DNA of 64,000 nt from Meridianimarinicoccus roseus (GCF_003172915.1 NZ_QGKU01000015.1:1-64000); one strand, 5' to 3'; positions 1 through 8,603 are shown, counted from the stretch's first letter. The notes: generated from the sequence alone by a model not told the origin. Numbers and translations: made by a program.

Positions 1-1
1 G

Positions 2-1363
2 ACACTAGGGACGGCATTGATCGTTCTTGCTGCGGGGCAGGGGAGCCGGATGTTGTCGGGTCTTCCGAAGGTTCTGCACGAGGTTGGGGCGCAGCCGCTT
101 CTGGCGCATGCGCTTGGTGCCGGGGCGGCGCTTGATCCCGAGCGGGTGGTCGTGGTGACGGGCCACGGCGCGGCGCGGGTCGAAGCGGCGGTCGGCGCCA
201 TCGCGCCGGGCGCGGTCACGGTGCGCCAGGACCGGCAACTCGGGACCGGCCATGCCGTCGCGCAGGCCCGTCCGGCGCTCGCGGATTTCGGCGGCGACGC
301 GGTCGTGCTGTACGGCGACACCCCCTTCATCGCCCCGCAGACCCTGCGCCGCATGGCCGAGGCGCGCGCGGCCGGAAACGACGTGGTCGTGCTGGGGTTC
401 GAGGCGCGGGAGCCGGGCCGCTACGGTCGCCTGATCACCGATGGCGACCGGCTGGACCGGATCGTGGAATTCAAGGACGCGACCGAGACGGAGCGCGCCG
501 TGCGGCTGTGCAATTCGGGCGTCGTCATGGCGCGCGCCGCCACGCTGTTCGACCTGGTGGCGGCGGTCGGCAACGACAACGCGGCGGGCGAGTACTACCT
601 GACCGACATCGTGCAGATCGCCAATGCGCGCGGCCTGCGCTGCGGCGCGGTCACCTGCGACGAGGCCGAGACGCTGGGCATCAACACCCGCGCCGAACTG
701 GCCGGGGCCGAGGCGGTGTTCCAGGCCCGGCGCCGGGCCGAGGTGATGGCGGCGGGCGTCACGCTGGTCGCGCCGGACACCGTGTTCCTTGCCGCCGATA
801 CCGTGTTCGGCCGCGACGTGGTGGTGGAACCCAACGTGGTGTTCGGGCCCGGCGTGCGGGTGGCGGAGGGCGCGCGCATCCGGGCGTTCTCGCATCTCGA
901 AGGGGCACAGGTGGGCGCGGGCGCGGTGGCCGGCCCCTATGCCCGGCTGCGGCCCGGCACGAGGCTGGGCGCGGGCGCGCGGATCGGCAATTTCGTGGAA
1001 ACCAAGAACGCCGCGCTGGGAGACGGGGTGAAGGTCAACCACCTGTCCTATGTCGGCGATGCCGAGATCGGCGCGGGCACGAATATCGGCGCGGGCACGA
1101 TCACCTGCAACTATGACGGCGTTCTCAAGCACCGGACCGTGGTCGGGACGGAGGCCTTCATCGGCTCGAACACGATGCTGGTCGCGCCGGTCAGCGTGGG
1201 CGACCGGGCGATGACCGCGTCCGGGTCGGTCATCACCGCGGACGTGCCGGCCGAGGCGCTGGCGCTGGCACGGGCGCGCCAGCAGAACAAGCCGGGCCTG
1301 GCGGTGAAGCTGCGCGCGCGGCTGCTGGCAATCAAGGCGGGCCTGGCCCGCAAGGCGGAGTAG
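2..1363 (+). CDS. glmU: Bifunctional GlmU, GlcNAc-1-P uridyltransferase / GlcN-1-P acetyltransferase (5' partial)
   Basis: Cytoplasmic enzyme that acetylates glucosamine-1-phosphate and then uridylates it to UDP-GlcNAc, the precursor of peptidoglycan and lipid A. The N-terminal nucleotidyltransferase shows LAAGQGSRM followed by PKVLHEVG, then GDTPFI, NSGVV and EYYLTD. The C-terminal half is a left-handed beta-helix with hexapeptide repeats, including RPGTRLGAGARIGNFVE and ITCNYDG. The frame is open to the window edge and the codons just upstream read T-L-G-T-A before LIVLAAG, so I take the true start to lie a few codons outside; an internal TTG at 17 is the first start-like codon but would cut into the motif. 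About 453 residues are visible, a normal length. The stop lies 4 bases before glmS, so the two are probably one operon. Confidence 0.95.
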   Translation, partial: TLGTALIVLAAGQGSRMLSGLPKVLHEVGAQPLLAHALGAGAALDPERVVVVTGHGAARVEAAVGAIAPGAVTVRQDRQLGTGHAVAQARPALADFGGDAVVLYGDTPFIAPQTLRRMAEARAAGNDVVVLGFEAREPGRYGRLITDGDRLDRIVEFKDATETERAVRLCNSGVVMARAATLFDLVAAVGNDNAAGEYYLTDIVQIANARGLRCGAVTCDEAETLGINTRAELAGAEAVFQARRRAEVMAAGVTLVAPDTVFLAADTVFGRDVVVEPNVVFGPGVRVAEGARIRAFSHLEGAQVGAGAVAGPYARLRPGTRLGAGARIGNFVETKNAALGDGVKVNHLSYVGDAEIGAGTNIGAGTITCNYDGVLKHRTVVGTEAFIGSNTMLVAPVSVGDRAMTASGSVITADVPAEALALARARQQNKPGLAVKLRARLLAIKAGLARKAE

Positions 1364-1367
1364 GGAC

Positions 1368-3188
1368 ATGTGCGGAATCGTGGGCGTTCTGGGGCAGCAC
1401 GAAGTCGCCCCCATGCTGGTCGAGGCGCTGCGGCGCATGGAATACCGCGGCTATGACAGCGCGGGCATCGCCACGCTGCAGGACAGCCGGCTGGACCGCC
1501 GCCGCGCCGCGGGCAAGCTGGTCGAACTGTCGGACCTTCTGGTGCACGATCCGCTGCCCGGCAAGATCGGCATCGGCCACACCCGCTGGGCGACGCATGG
1601 CGCGCCCACGGTGGGCAACGCGCACCCGCACCGGGCCGGGCCGGTGGCGGTCGTGCACAACGGCATCATCGAGAACTTCCGCGACCTGCGGGCCGAACTC
1701 GCGGCGGTCGGCCTGACCTCGAGCACCGACACCGACACCGAAACCGTCGCGCTCCTGGCGCAGCACCACATGGCGCAGGGCCTCGATCCGGTCGCCGCCG
1801 CGCGGCGCACGGTGGACCGGCTCGACGGGGCGTTCGCGCTGTGCTTCCTGTTCGACGGGCATCCCGACCTGATCGTCGCGGCGCGGCGCGGCTCGCCGCT
1901 GGCGATCGGGCATGGCGAGGGCGAGATGTTCGTCGGCTCGGACGCGATCGCGCTGGCGCCGCTGACCAACCGGCTGACCTATCTCGAGGAAGGGGATTTC
2001 GCCGTGCTGACGCGCGACGGCGTCGAGATCACGGATACCGCCGGAACCCCGGTGGCGCGCGAGATGCGCACCCTCGCGCCCGACACCAGCTTCGTGGACA
2101 AGGGTGGCCACAAGTACTTCATGGCCAAGGAGATCGGCGAACAGCCGCTGGCCATCGGGGACACGCTGGCCGAATACCTGCGCGAGGGCACGCCGGGCGT
2201 GACCCTGCCCGAGGGGCTGGATTTCTCCGCCGTGTCGCGCATCACGATGGTGGCCTGCGGGACGGCCTACTACGCCTGCCTGACCGCGAAATACTGGTTC
2301 GAGCAGCTGGCCCGCCTGCCGGTCGAGGTCGATATCGCGTCCGAGTTCCGCTACCGCGAACCGCCGATGCCCGAGGGCAGCCTCGCGGTGTTCGTCAGCC
2401 AGTCGGGCGAGACGGCCGACACCCTGGCCGCGCTGCGCCATGTCGCCGGGCAGGGGGTGAAGGTCGCCTCGGTGGTGAACGTGCCCGAAAGCTCCATCGC
2501 GCGGGAAAGCGACGTGGTCCTGCCGACCCGCGCGGGGGTGGAGATCGGCGTGGCCTCCACCAAGGCGTTCACCTGCCAGTTGACCGTTCTGGCGGCGATG
2601 GCGGTGCGCGCGGCGGCCGATCGCGGCACGCTGACGGAGGACCGGATGGCGCAGGTGATGGCGGCGCTGCGCGCGGTGCCGGGCGCGGTCAACCAGGCGC
2701 TGTCGCTGGCCTCGGACATCGCGGGCATCGCGGCCGAGCTTGCCGAAGCGCAGGACGTGCTGTTCCTGGGGCGCGGCGCGCTGTTCCCGATGGCGCTGGA
2801 AGGCGCGCTGAAGCTGAAGGAAATCAGCTACATCCATGCCGAGGGCTATGCCAGCGGCGAGCTGAAGCACGGCCCCATCGCGCTGATCGATCCCAACGTG
2901 CCGGTCGTGGTGCTGGCACCGATGGACCGGCTGTTCGACAAGACCGTGTCGAACATGCAGGAGGTGATGGCGCGCGGCGGCAAGGTGCTGCTGGTCTCGG
3001 ACGGGCCGGGGCTGGAACGCGCCAGCGACGGGGTCTGGAAATGGCTGCGGATGCCGCAGGTGGACCCGGTCTTCGCGCCCATCGCCTATGCCGTGCCGGT
3101 GCAGCTTCTGGCCTATCACACGGCGGTGGCCAAGGGCACGGACGTGGACCAGCCCCGCAATCTCGCGAAATCCGTCACGGTGGAGTGA
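1368..3188 (+). CDS. glmS: Glutamine--fructose-6-phosphate aminotransferase (isomerizing)
   Basis: Makes glucosamine-6-phosphate from fructose-6-phosphate and glutamine, the entry step to amino sugars. The 606 residues begin MCGIVGVLGQ, placing the catalytic Cys at position 2 (Cys1 after Met removal), so the start is secure. The N-terminal class-II glutaminase domain contains GHTRWATHG and HNGIIENF. Two SIS sugar-isomerase domains follow, with SQSGETADTLAALR and ALKLKEISYIHAEGYASGELKHGP. The C-terminus DQPRNLAKSVTVE is the canonical GlmS ending. It follows glmU by 4 bases and the pair supplies UDP-GlcNAc. Nothing unusual. Confidence 0.97.
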   Translation: MCGIVGVLGQHEVAPMLVEALRRMEYRGYDSAGIATLQDSRLDRRRAAGKLVELSDLLVHDPLPGKIGIGHTRWATHGAPTVGNAHPHRAGPVAVVHNGIIENFRDLRAELAAVGLTSSTDTDTETVALLAQHHMAQGLDPVAAARRTVDRLDGAFALCFLFDGHPDLIVAARRGSPLAIGHGEGEMFVGSDAIALAPLTNRLTYLEEGDFAVLTRDGVEITDTAGTPVAREMRTLAPDTSFVDKGGHKYFMAKEIGEQPLAIGDTLAEYLREGTPGVTLPEGLDFSAVSRITMVACGTAYYACLTAKYWFEQLARLPVEVDIASEFRYREPPMPEGSLAVFVSQSGETADTLAALRHVAGQGVKVASVVNVPESSIARESDVVLPTRAGVEIGVASTKAFTCQLTVLAAMAVRAAADRGTLTEDRMAQVMAALRAVPGAVNQALSLASDIAGIAAELAEAQDVLFLGRGALFPMALEGALKLKEISYIHAEGYASGELKHGPIALIDPNVPVVVLAPMDRLFDKTVSNMQEVMARGGKVLLVSDGPGLERASDGVWKWLRMPQVDPVFAPIAYAVPVQLLAYHTAVAKGTDVDQPRNLAKSVTVE

Positions 3189-3204
3189 CCGGCCGGCGCC
3201 GCGC

Positions 3205-4134
3205 TCAGAACAGAGCGGGCACGGCCAGCAGCAGCACGGCGGCGGCCAGCACCTTCCAGCCCCGCCACAGCGCGTCGGCGGCGCGGTCGATCTCGGCCGG
3301 GCCGGGGCTGCGCGCGCCCCGCGGCCAGACGAAGGGAAAGTCCCGCATCCGCCCGTCATAGCTGCGCGGACCCGACAGCGCCACGCCCAGCCCCTGTGCC
3401 ATCGCCGCCTCGGGCCAGCCGGCATTCGGCGACCGGTGCAGCCCGGCATCGCGCCGCAGCGCGGCCATGTCGGGCCCGCGCCGGAACCCCGCACTCAGAA
3501 CCAGCGCACTCAGACGCGAAGGAAACCAGTTCAGAACATCATCCAAACGCGCAGCAAAAAAACCGAACTCCTCCAGCGCAGGGGTGCGATAGCCGATCAT
3601 GCTGTCGGCGGTGTTGACGATCTTGTAAAGCAGGATGCCCGGCAGCCCGGCCAGAAGGAAGAACAGCGCCGGGGCCACCACCCCGTCCGAGAAATTCTCG
3701 GCCGCGCTTTCGATCGCCGCGCGGCTGATCGCAGGCTCATCCATCGAGGCGGTGTCGCGCCCGACGATCCGCGCCACCATTCGGCGGCCTTCCTCGGGCG
3801 ACGCGCGCAACCCGCGCGCCACGTCGCGGACATGATCCACAAGGCTTTTCTGGGCCAGGAGCACCGCGCCAAGGGCAATCTCCAGCGCCCAGCCGATAAG
3901 CGGCAGATCGGCGATGGCCGTGCCAATCGCCCAAGCCCCGGCGCAGAGCCCGGCCATCACCGCCACGCCGCGCGCCCGGCGATGGGTGCCGGTATTGAAA
4001 CGCCGCTCGCAAAAGGCCACCGCCCGGCCCATCAGCACGGCGGGGTGCGGCAGGCGCGACCACAGCGCGTCCGGCTCGCCAAGGGCCGCGTCCAGCAGCA
4101 GCGCGGCCAGCAGCGCGGCGGCGTGAAGTTCCAT
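3205..4134 (-). CDS. cobD: Adenosylcobinamide-phosphate synthase (CbiB/CobD)
   Basis: Integral membrane enzyme that attaches the aminopropanol (phosphate) arm to adenosylcobyric acid in late cobalamin synthesis. The 309-residue product begins MELHAAALLAALLLDAALGEPDALWSRLPHPAVLMG in outline, with the family hallmark of an early GEP...HP segment. It has several hydrophobic helices and the conserved ENFSDGVVAPALFFLLAG and KIVNTADSMIGYR stretches. The ATG overlaps the TGA of cobC by one base (TGATG), arguing for translational coupling with the upstream gene, which makes the decarboxylated threonine arm. A TTG one codon earlier is also open but less likely. The name follows aerobic-pathway usage, where CobD equals CbiB. 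Confidence 0.92.
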   Translation of the reverse strand: MELHAAALLAALLLDAALGEPDALWSRLPHPAVLMGRAVAFCERRFNTGTHRRARGVAVMAGLCAGAWAIGTAIADLPLIGWALEIALGAVLLAQKSLVDHVRDVARGLRASPEEGRRMVARIVGRDTASMDEPAISRAAIESAAENFSDGVVAPALFFLLAGLPGILLYKIVNTADSMIGYRTPALEEFGFFAARLDDVLNWFPSRLSALVLSAGFRRGPDMAALRRDAGLHRSPNAGWPEAAMAQGLGVALSGPRSYDGRMRDFPFVWPRGARSPGPAEIDRAADALWRGWKVLAAAVLLLAVPALF

Positions 4135-5093
4135 CAAAGCCCCTCCAGTCGGGTCCAGCCGTCCGGCCCGGGCATGCCCAGCCGCAGCCAGCGCGGCGAG
4201 TAGGGAAACACCCGCGACCAGATCCGCCGACCTGCGAGTCGCTTCTGCCAGGCGGCTGCATCATCCGTGTCGTAAAGCCGGAAAAGTCGCGTGCCGCGCC
4301 CCGGTCCTGTGCCCGCAGCGGCCATGATCGCGTCAAGCCGGGCCGCGTCGATGCGCAGCCGCTCGCGGGTGCGGTCGGCCCATGTGGCATCGCGCAGCGC
4401 CGCGGCGCCGATCGCCAGAGCCGGGCCCGACACGGGCCACGGGCCGAGGCTTTCGGCCAGTCGCGCCAGCAACGCCGGATCGCCGATGGCGAAGCCCAGC
4501 CGAAGTCCGGCAAGCCCCCAAAACTTGCCGAAGCTTTTCAGCACGATGACGCCGGGCCGGTCCGCCAGCGCGATCAGGCTGGCTTCGGGGGAGATGTCGC
4601 AGAAGCTTTCGTCGATCACTGTCAGCGCCGCGCCCGTGCCGGTCAATTCTTCCGCGCGCCACGTTCGGCCGTCGGGATTGTTCGGGTTTACCGCGACCCG
4701 TGCACCGCCAGTTCCTTGCTGGGCCACGTGCCAGCCCTGCGCCGCGAAGGCGGCGGCGTGTTCGTTGTAGGTCGGGCCGGGTATCACGACCCGACCCGGC
4801 GGGCACAGCGCGGGGATGCGCGCGATCAGGGCGGAGGCGCCGGGCGCGGCCAGCAGGGCGGCGCCGCGCGGCACGAGCCAGTGCGCGCGCGCGGCCTCGG
4901 TCAGCGCATCCTGGGCAGCTCCGTCGGGCAGCGCCGTCCAGGCGTCGGGCGCAAGACATGCCAGAACGTCCGCCACCGGGTAGGGCACCGGATTGATCCC
5001 GGTGGACAGGTCCAGCCAGTCGGCCCGCGCGCCGCCATGCCGCGCCGCCGCCGCATCCAGCCCGCCGCCGTGGTCGCGTGCGCCGCCGATCAT
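4134..5093 (-). CDS. cobC: Threonine-phosphate decarboxylase (CobC-type aminotransferase fold)
   Basis: PLP enzyme of aminotransferase class I/II. In cobalamin synthesis it decarboxylates L-threonine-O-3-phosphate to the aminopropanol phosphate arm used by CobD. The 319 residues include the typical N-terminal HGG and LDLSTGINPVPYP, the NPNNPDG substrate-loop motif and LKSFGKFWGLAGLRLGF, which holds the probable PLP lysine. The ATG at 5093 is chosen because it lies two bases after the stop of the DUF1636 gene; the frame stays open further upstream but reads as low-complexity noise. The gene ends overlapping cobD. It is somewhat short for the family but complete. Confidence 0.9.
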   Translation of the reverse strand: MIGGARDHGGGLDAAAARHGGARADWLDLSTGINPVPYPVADVLACLAPDAWTALPDGAAQDALTEAARAHWLVPRGAALLAAPGASALIARIPALCPPGRVVIPGPTYNEHAAAFAAQGWHVAQQGTGGARVAVNPNNPDGRTWRAEELTGTGAALTVIDESFCDISPEASLIALADRPGVIVLKSFGKFWGLAGLRLGFAIGDPALLARLAESLGPWPVSGPALAIGAAALRDATWADRTRERLRIDAARLDAIMAAAGTGPGRGTRLFRLYDTDDAAAWQKRLAGRRIWSRVFPYSPRWLRLGMPGPDGWTRLEGL

Positions 5094-5095
5094 GG

Positions 5096-5464
5096 TCAAG
5101 TGTCGGGCAGGGGCGGGTGCCGGGTCACGAAATGGCCTTTCACCCCGGCGGGCCAGCTGCGATAGGGCACCTGCCCGGTCGCGCTGTCGGCGTGCAAAGC
5201 TGCGTAGCCGACAATCGCTTCGGCGGCGAGGGAGTGGGGTTCGAAACGGCCCAGGGTGTAAGCCAGTTTGCCGCGAGCCTGAACAGTCACGTTGCAGGCC
5301 GACGTGCAGCCCATGAGGCAACTGTGGCGCCGCACCTCGACCCCGGTCACGTCCTGAGCCGCCCGTTCGACCAGCGCAGCCAGCGACTCGCCGTCGGTCA
5401 GCGCGGTGCCCTCGGTCCAGGTGTCGCGTTTGCAGGTGTCGCATACGGTGATCCAGGTGATCAT
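5096..5464 (-). CDS. DUF1636 metal-binding protein, cobalamin-linked
   Basis: The 122-residue soluble protein starts MITWITVCDTCKRD and carries a second Cys-rich patch, HSCLMGCTSACNV, giving a CxxC ... CxxxCxxxC layout like thioredoxin-fold 2Fe-2S ferredoxins. This matches the DUF1636 family, found beside cobalamin and cobalt genes in alphaproteobacteria; its biochemical role is not established. The start at 5464 has a GGAGG about seven bases upstream. An earlier GTG at 5539 keeps the frame open but gives a low-quality extension. It is the first gene of a leftward unit DUF1636-cobC-cobD with almost no spacing, so a role in cobalt or corrinoid handling is inferred from context only. Confidence 0.85.
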   Translation of the reverse strand: MITWITVCDTCKRDTWTEGTALTDGESLAALVERAAQDVTGVEVRRHSCLMGCTSACNVTVQARGKLAYTLGRFEPHSLAAEAIVGYAALHADSATGQVPYRSWPAGVKGHFVTRHPPLPDT

Positions 5465-5531
5465 GCCCGCGTCCTCCGGCTGGTCGCGCTCACGTCCGCT
5501 CGCGGTTCTGTTAACCGGTTCGTCATCAGTC

Positions 5532-5546
5532 TTAATCACTTGTTAA
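5532..5546. promoter_or_regulatory. CtrA-type binding box (TTAA-N7-TTAA)
   Basis: TTAA at 5532-5535 and TTAA at 5543-5546 are separated by exactly seven bases, the consensus architecture of CtrA sites in alphaproteobacteria. A further half-site TTAACC is at 5511. The box sits about 62-76 bases upstream of the ATG of the receiver-like gene at 5608, and in the shared divergent region with the DUF1636-cobC-cobD unit. The match is read directly; binding is inference. Confidence 0.6.
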
Positions 5547-5607
5547 GTCTTTTTCCGCATAGATCTCGGCCACATGACTCCCGGCTTGGGATCCACTGGA
5601 TATTTGA

Positions 5608-5970
5608 ATGACTTTACTGATCGTCGAAAGCAACCCGCAACTCGCCGCTCTTTGGCGGCGTCATGTCGAACGACAAGGCAGGACTGTCCGCGTTGCGCAT
5701 GACCAGGCGGGGGCCGTGTCCGCCCTGCGCGACGGCGGCATTGCGGTTGTCATTCTCAATGTCTTGCTGACCGATGGAAGCGCTTTCGCCGTCGCCGACT
5801 ATGCAAGTTACCGTGCGCCCAACGTGCGCATTCTGTTCGTGACCGCCGCCAGCTTCTTTTCGGACGGATCGATCTTCAACCATGTCGTGAATGCCTGCGC
5901 CTATGTTCCGGTCGCCACCCCGCCCGAGGATATCGCCGCGATGGTCGAGCACTACGCCGCGCCCATCTGA
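5608..5970 (+). CDS. Single-domain response-regulator-like protein lacking the phosphoacceptor
   Basis: The 120-residue product has the CheY-like alternation: LLIVESNP at the N-terminus, AVVILNVLLTDGSAF at the acceptor strand, and ILFVTAAS at the beta-4 strand. The residue at the phosphorylation position (51) is Asn (codon AAT) instead of Asp, the acidic pair is reduced to Glu7, and the usual Lys near position 102 is Val, although Thr79 is kept. It is therefore probably not phosphorylated and may act as a pseudo-receiver or partner-binding domain. There is no output domain. A perfect TTAA-N7-TTAA box lies upstream. The 3' end overlaps the convergent hydroquinone reductase gene by 19 bases. 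Confidence 0.8.
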   Translation: MTLLIVESNPQLAALWRRHVERQGRTVRVAHDQAGAVSALRDGGIAVVILNVLLTDGSAFAVADYASYRAPNVRILFVTAASFFSDGSIFNHVVNACAYVPVATPPEDIAAMVEHYAAPI

Positions 5971-6953
5971 TCGCGCGGCTTGTCCCGCCCGTGTGGCGCA
6001 TCGAGGTCGAGCGCGGGGCCAACCGGAACGATGCGGTGCGGATTGATCGTCTCGTGGCTGTAGTGGTAGTGCCGCATGAAATGGTCGAACCGTACTGTGT
6101 CCGCGATACCCGGCACCTGATAGAGTTCGCGCGTGTAGGCCCACAGGTTCGGGTAATCCACAATCCGCCGACGGTTGCATTTGAAATGCCCGTGATACAC
6201 GGCGTCGAAGCGGATAAGCGTCGTGAACAAGCGCCAGTCCGCTTCGGTGAGAGTGTCGCCTGCCAGATAGCGGTTTTGGCCTAGCAAATCCTCCAGCCAG
6301 TCGAGGGTGTCGAACAGTGGCACCACTGCGTCCTCGTAGGCATCCTGCGTCGTGGCAAACCCGGCCTTGTAAACCCCGTTGTTCAGCGTGTCGTATACCC
6401 GTGCGTTCACCTCTTCGATCCGGCCGCGCAGCGGCTTCGGCCAGTAGTCGTCCGTGTTGCCGGTGAGGCCGTCGAAGGCGCTGTTGAACATGCGGATGAT
6501 TTCGGCGCTTTCGTTCGACACGATGGTGTTGGTCGCGGTGTCGTAGAGCACCGGAACCGTGACGCGGCCCGACACGTCCGGGTTCACGCCGGTGTAGAGG
6601 TCACGCAGGAAACGCCGCCCACCTTGCCGGTCTCCGGTAGCCCCGTCGAAATTGGTGTCGAAGGTCCAGCCGTCGCCCAGCATGTCGGGGTGCACCACCG
6701 AAACGTCGATATGCTGCTCAAGCCCTTTCAGAGTGCGGAAGATCAGCGCGCGATGCGCCCAGGGACAGGCGAAGCTGACATAGAGGTGATAGCGCCCGCT
6801 TTCCGCCTTGAACCCGTCCGCACCATCTGGCCCGGGCTCGCCATCGGCGGTCACCCAGCTGCGGAACTTCGATGTGTCGCGCTGGAACGCGCCGCCGGTT
6901 TCACTCGTGTCGTACCAGGTGTCTTTCCATTCGCCGTTGACCAGCTTGCCCAT
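5952..6953 (-). CDS. Glutathionyl-hydroquinone reductase (ECM4/YqjG-type GST)
   Basis: Xi-class glutathione transferase that reduces glutathionyl-hydroquinones, cytoplasmic. The 333 residues start MGKLVNGEWKDTWYDT and include SFACPWAHRALIFRTLKGLE, with the catalytic Cys in the family-defining CPWAHR motif. Later segments DYWPKPLRGRIEEVNARVYDTLNNGVYKAGFATTQ, DTLTEADWRLFTTLIRFDAVY and the C-terminal KCNRRRIVDYPNLWAYTRELYQ are all diagnostic; only their key parts are quoted. The start at 6953 has a strong AAGGAGG site six bases upstream. The gene separates the two cobalamin blocks and has no evident link with them. Its last codons overlap the convergent receiver-like gene. Confidence 0.92.
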   Translation of the reverse strand: MGKLVNGEWKDTWYDTSETGGAFQRDTSKFRSWVTADGEPGPDGADGFKAESGRYHLYVSFACPWAHRALIFRTLKGLEQHIDVSVVHPDMLGDGWTFDTNFDGATGDRQGGRRFLRDLYTGVNPDVSGRVTVPVLYDTATNTIVSNESAEIIRMFNSAFDGLTGNTDDYWPKPLRGRIEEVNARVYDTLNNGVYKAGFATTQDAYEDAVVPLFDTLDWLEDLLGQNRYLAGDTLTEADWRLFTTLIRFDAVYHGHFKCNRRRIVDYPNLWAYTRELYQVPGIADTVRFDHFMRHYHYSHETINPHRIVPVGPALDLDAPHGRDKPRDQMGAA

Positions 6954-7231
6954 GTCATCCTCCTTGTGTTGCGCAAGATATAGGCCGACGCGTGGCGCGA
7001 TGCCTGCCCTATGGGGGCGCATCCGCCCTGCGCCTGCGCACATCCGCGCGGGTGCCGAAAGGCGATTGCATGGGAGGGCGTGCTTGATATACCGACCGAG
7101 ACGACGCCATTCGGCCGGAGAGGTTGGCGGCGCAGCGGTCCGACCCAAGCAGGGGGATCGCGGCCGCATCGTCAGGGACGGCACGACCGGCCCGCAGCAT
7201 GCTCCGGCCATGAACCGACCGGAGCGGACAA

Positions 7232-7471
7232 ATGCGATACCTCATTGTGACACTTCCCATGCTTGGCGTGGCCGCTGCGCCCGCGCAGGCGCATCCCGGC
7301 CATCTTGCCGGTCTGGCTGGGCATGACCACTGGGTTGCGGGCGCGGCGATCGGGGCGGCCATCGCGGTTGGCATCTGGGGCGCGCTGAAGGGACGGCGCA
7401 AGACCGGCGGCGAAGCGCGGCCCAAGGCCGAGGGCAACTGCGACGATACCCGCGAGCCGCAGGAAGGTTGA
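7232..7471 (+). CDS. Small His-containing membrane protein heading the cob operon
   Basis: The 79-residue product has a signal peptide (MRYLIVTLPMLGVAAAPAQA), then HPGHLAGLAGHDHW, one hydrophobic helix (VAGAAIGAAIAVGIWGAL) and a basic, polar tail. It resembles the small HPGH proteins (possibly DUF6732) that sit next to cobaltochelatase genes in Rhodobacterales; that family assignment is from memory and tentative. The exported His cluster and its position 4 bases before cbiX suggest a part in cobalt acquisition or delivery, which is inference. About 280 bases upstream carry no gene, and I found no cobalamin riboswitch core there. Confidence 0.7.
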   Translation: MRYLIVTLPMLGVAAAPAQAHPGHLAGLAGHDHWVAGAAIGAAIAVGIWGALKGRRKTGGEARPKAEGNCDDTREPQEG

Positions 7472-7475
7472 ACCG

Positions 7476-8603
7476 ATGGAAATGCCCCAGCCCCGCACTG
7501 GCGTAATGATCTGCGGTCACGGGTCGCGCAGCCAATCCGCCGTGGACGAGTTCGCCCAACTGGCCACGAAACTGCCGGATTACCTGCCAGCGGACTGGTT
7601 GTGCGACTATGGTTATCTCGAATTCGCCAACCCGGTGATCCGCGACGGGCTGGACCGGTTGCGCGAAGCGGGGTGCGAACGGATCCTCGCGGTACCGGGC
7701 ATGCTGTTCGCGGCGATGCACGCCAAGAACGATATTCCTACGGTGCTGAACACCTATGCCGCCACACACGGGATCGAGGTGCGCTACGGCCGCGAACTTG
7801 GCGTCGATCCGAAAATGATCGCCGCCGCTGCTGCCCGGATCGAGGCTGCGCTGGCGCAGGCCGATGCCGTTGGCGGGCCGGTCGCGCGGCATGACACCTG
7901 CCTTGTCGTGATCGGGCGCGGCGCTTCGGACCCCGATGCCAATGGCAACGTATCAAAGATCGCGCGGATGCTTTGGGAGGGCATGGGCTTCGGCTGGTGC
8001 GAGGTCGGCTATTCCGGCGTGACCTTCCCGCTGGTCGAACCGTGCCTGACGCATGTGGCAAAGCTGGGCTACAAGCGGGTCGTCGTGTTCCCCTACTTCC
8101 TGTTCTCGGGCATCCTGATTGACCGGATCTACGGTTTCACCGATCGCGTGGCGGCGGCGCATCCGGATCTGGATTTTGTTAAGGCGGGGTATCTTGGCGA
8201 TCATCCCAAGGTGCTTGAGACATTCGCGGAACGGGTGACCGAACAGGTCGGCGAGGTACCGCCGCCGAACTGCGCGATGTGCAAGTACCGCACGCAGGTG
8301 CTGGGCTTCGAGGCCGAGGTCGGTGCAGTGCAGGAAAGCCACCACCACCATGTCGAAGGCCAGGGCGCCAGCGCGCCGGGATCGAACGTGGCCGATTGCG
8401 CGCTGTGCGACACATTTTGCACCGGCGAATGCCGTCTGGATGCCGCGCATGTCCATGATCATCACCCGCATGGCCACCACCACGGGGATGACCACGGGCA
8501 CAGCCACGACCACGGGCATGGCCACGGGCACCATCACCACGCCCCCTATCCCCACGCCGACCACCCGCACGGGCCGGAAAGCGCACGCAGGCGCAAGGCG
8601 TGA
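7476..8603 (+). CDS. cbiX: Sirohydrochlorin cobaltochelatase CbiX, long form with His/Cys-rich tail
   Basis: Inserts Co2+ into the early tetrapyrrole of the cobalamin pathway. The 375 residues contain a first CbiX half with the metal-binding ICGHGSRSQSAVDEF and a second half in which the equivalent His is lost (IGRGASDPDANGNVSKIARML), as in other two-domain chelatases. A NCAMCKYR motif follows. The C-terminus has an extra DCALCDTFCTGEC cluster and then about 60 residues that are nearly half histidine in HDHGHGHG patterns, a likely metal reservoir. Long-form CbiX proteins are known to carry such tails and, in some, an Fe-S centre. RBS AGGAAGG precedes the ATG. It is second in the operon. Confidence 0.93.
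   Translation: MEMPQPRTGVMICGHGSRSQSAVDEFAQLATKLPDYLPADWLCDYGYLEFANPVIRDGLDRLREAGCERILAVPGMLFAAMHAKNDIPTVLNTYAATHGIEVRYGRELGVDPKMIAAAAARIEAALAQADAVGGPVARHDTCLVVIGRGASDPDANGNVSKIARMLWEGMGFGWCEVGYSGVTFPLVEPCLTHVAKLGYKRVVVFPYFLFSGILIDRIYGFTDRVAAAHPDLDFVKAGYLGDHPKVLETFAERVTEQVGEVPPPNCAMCKYRTQVLGFEAEVGAVQESHHHHVEGQGASAPGSNVADCALCDTFCTGECRLDAAHVHDHHPHGHHHGDDHGHSHDHGHGHGHHHHAPYPHADHPHGPESARRRKA

Noticed and set aside
5-3494. Long open frames antisense to glmU and glmS (477 and 720 codons)
   Set aside because: Products are Arg/His/Gln-rich without domains, and the opposite strand holds textbook enzymes. They are GC-bias shadows; the same holds opposite the phytase-like gene, cbiG-cobJ, polA and glcE.
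6954-7231. Cobalamin riboswitch in the leader of the cbiX operon
   Set aside because: No conserved core or B12-box could be seen; a covariance search would be needed.
8450-8560. CAC/GGC-rich repeats as a tandem DNA repeat
   Set aside because: They encode the His-rich CbiX tail and are in frame, so they are coding low complexity.
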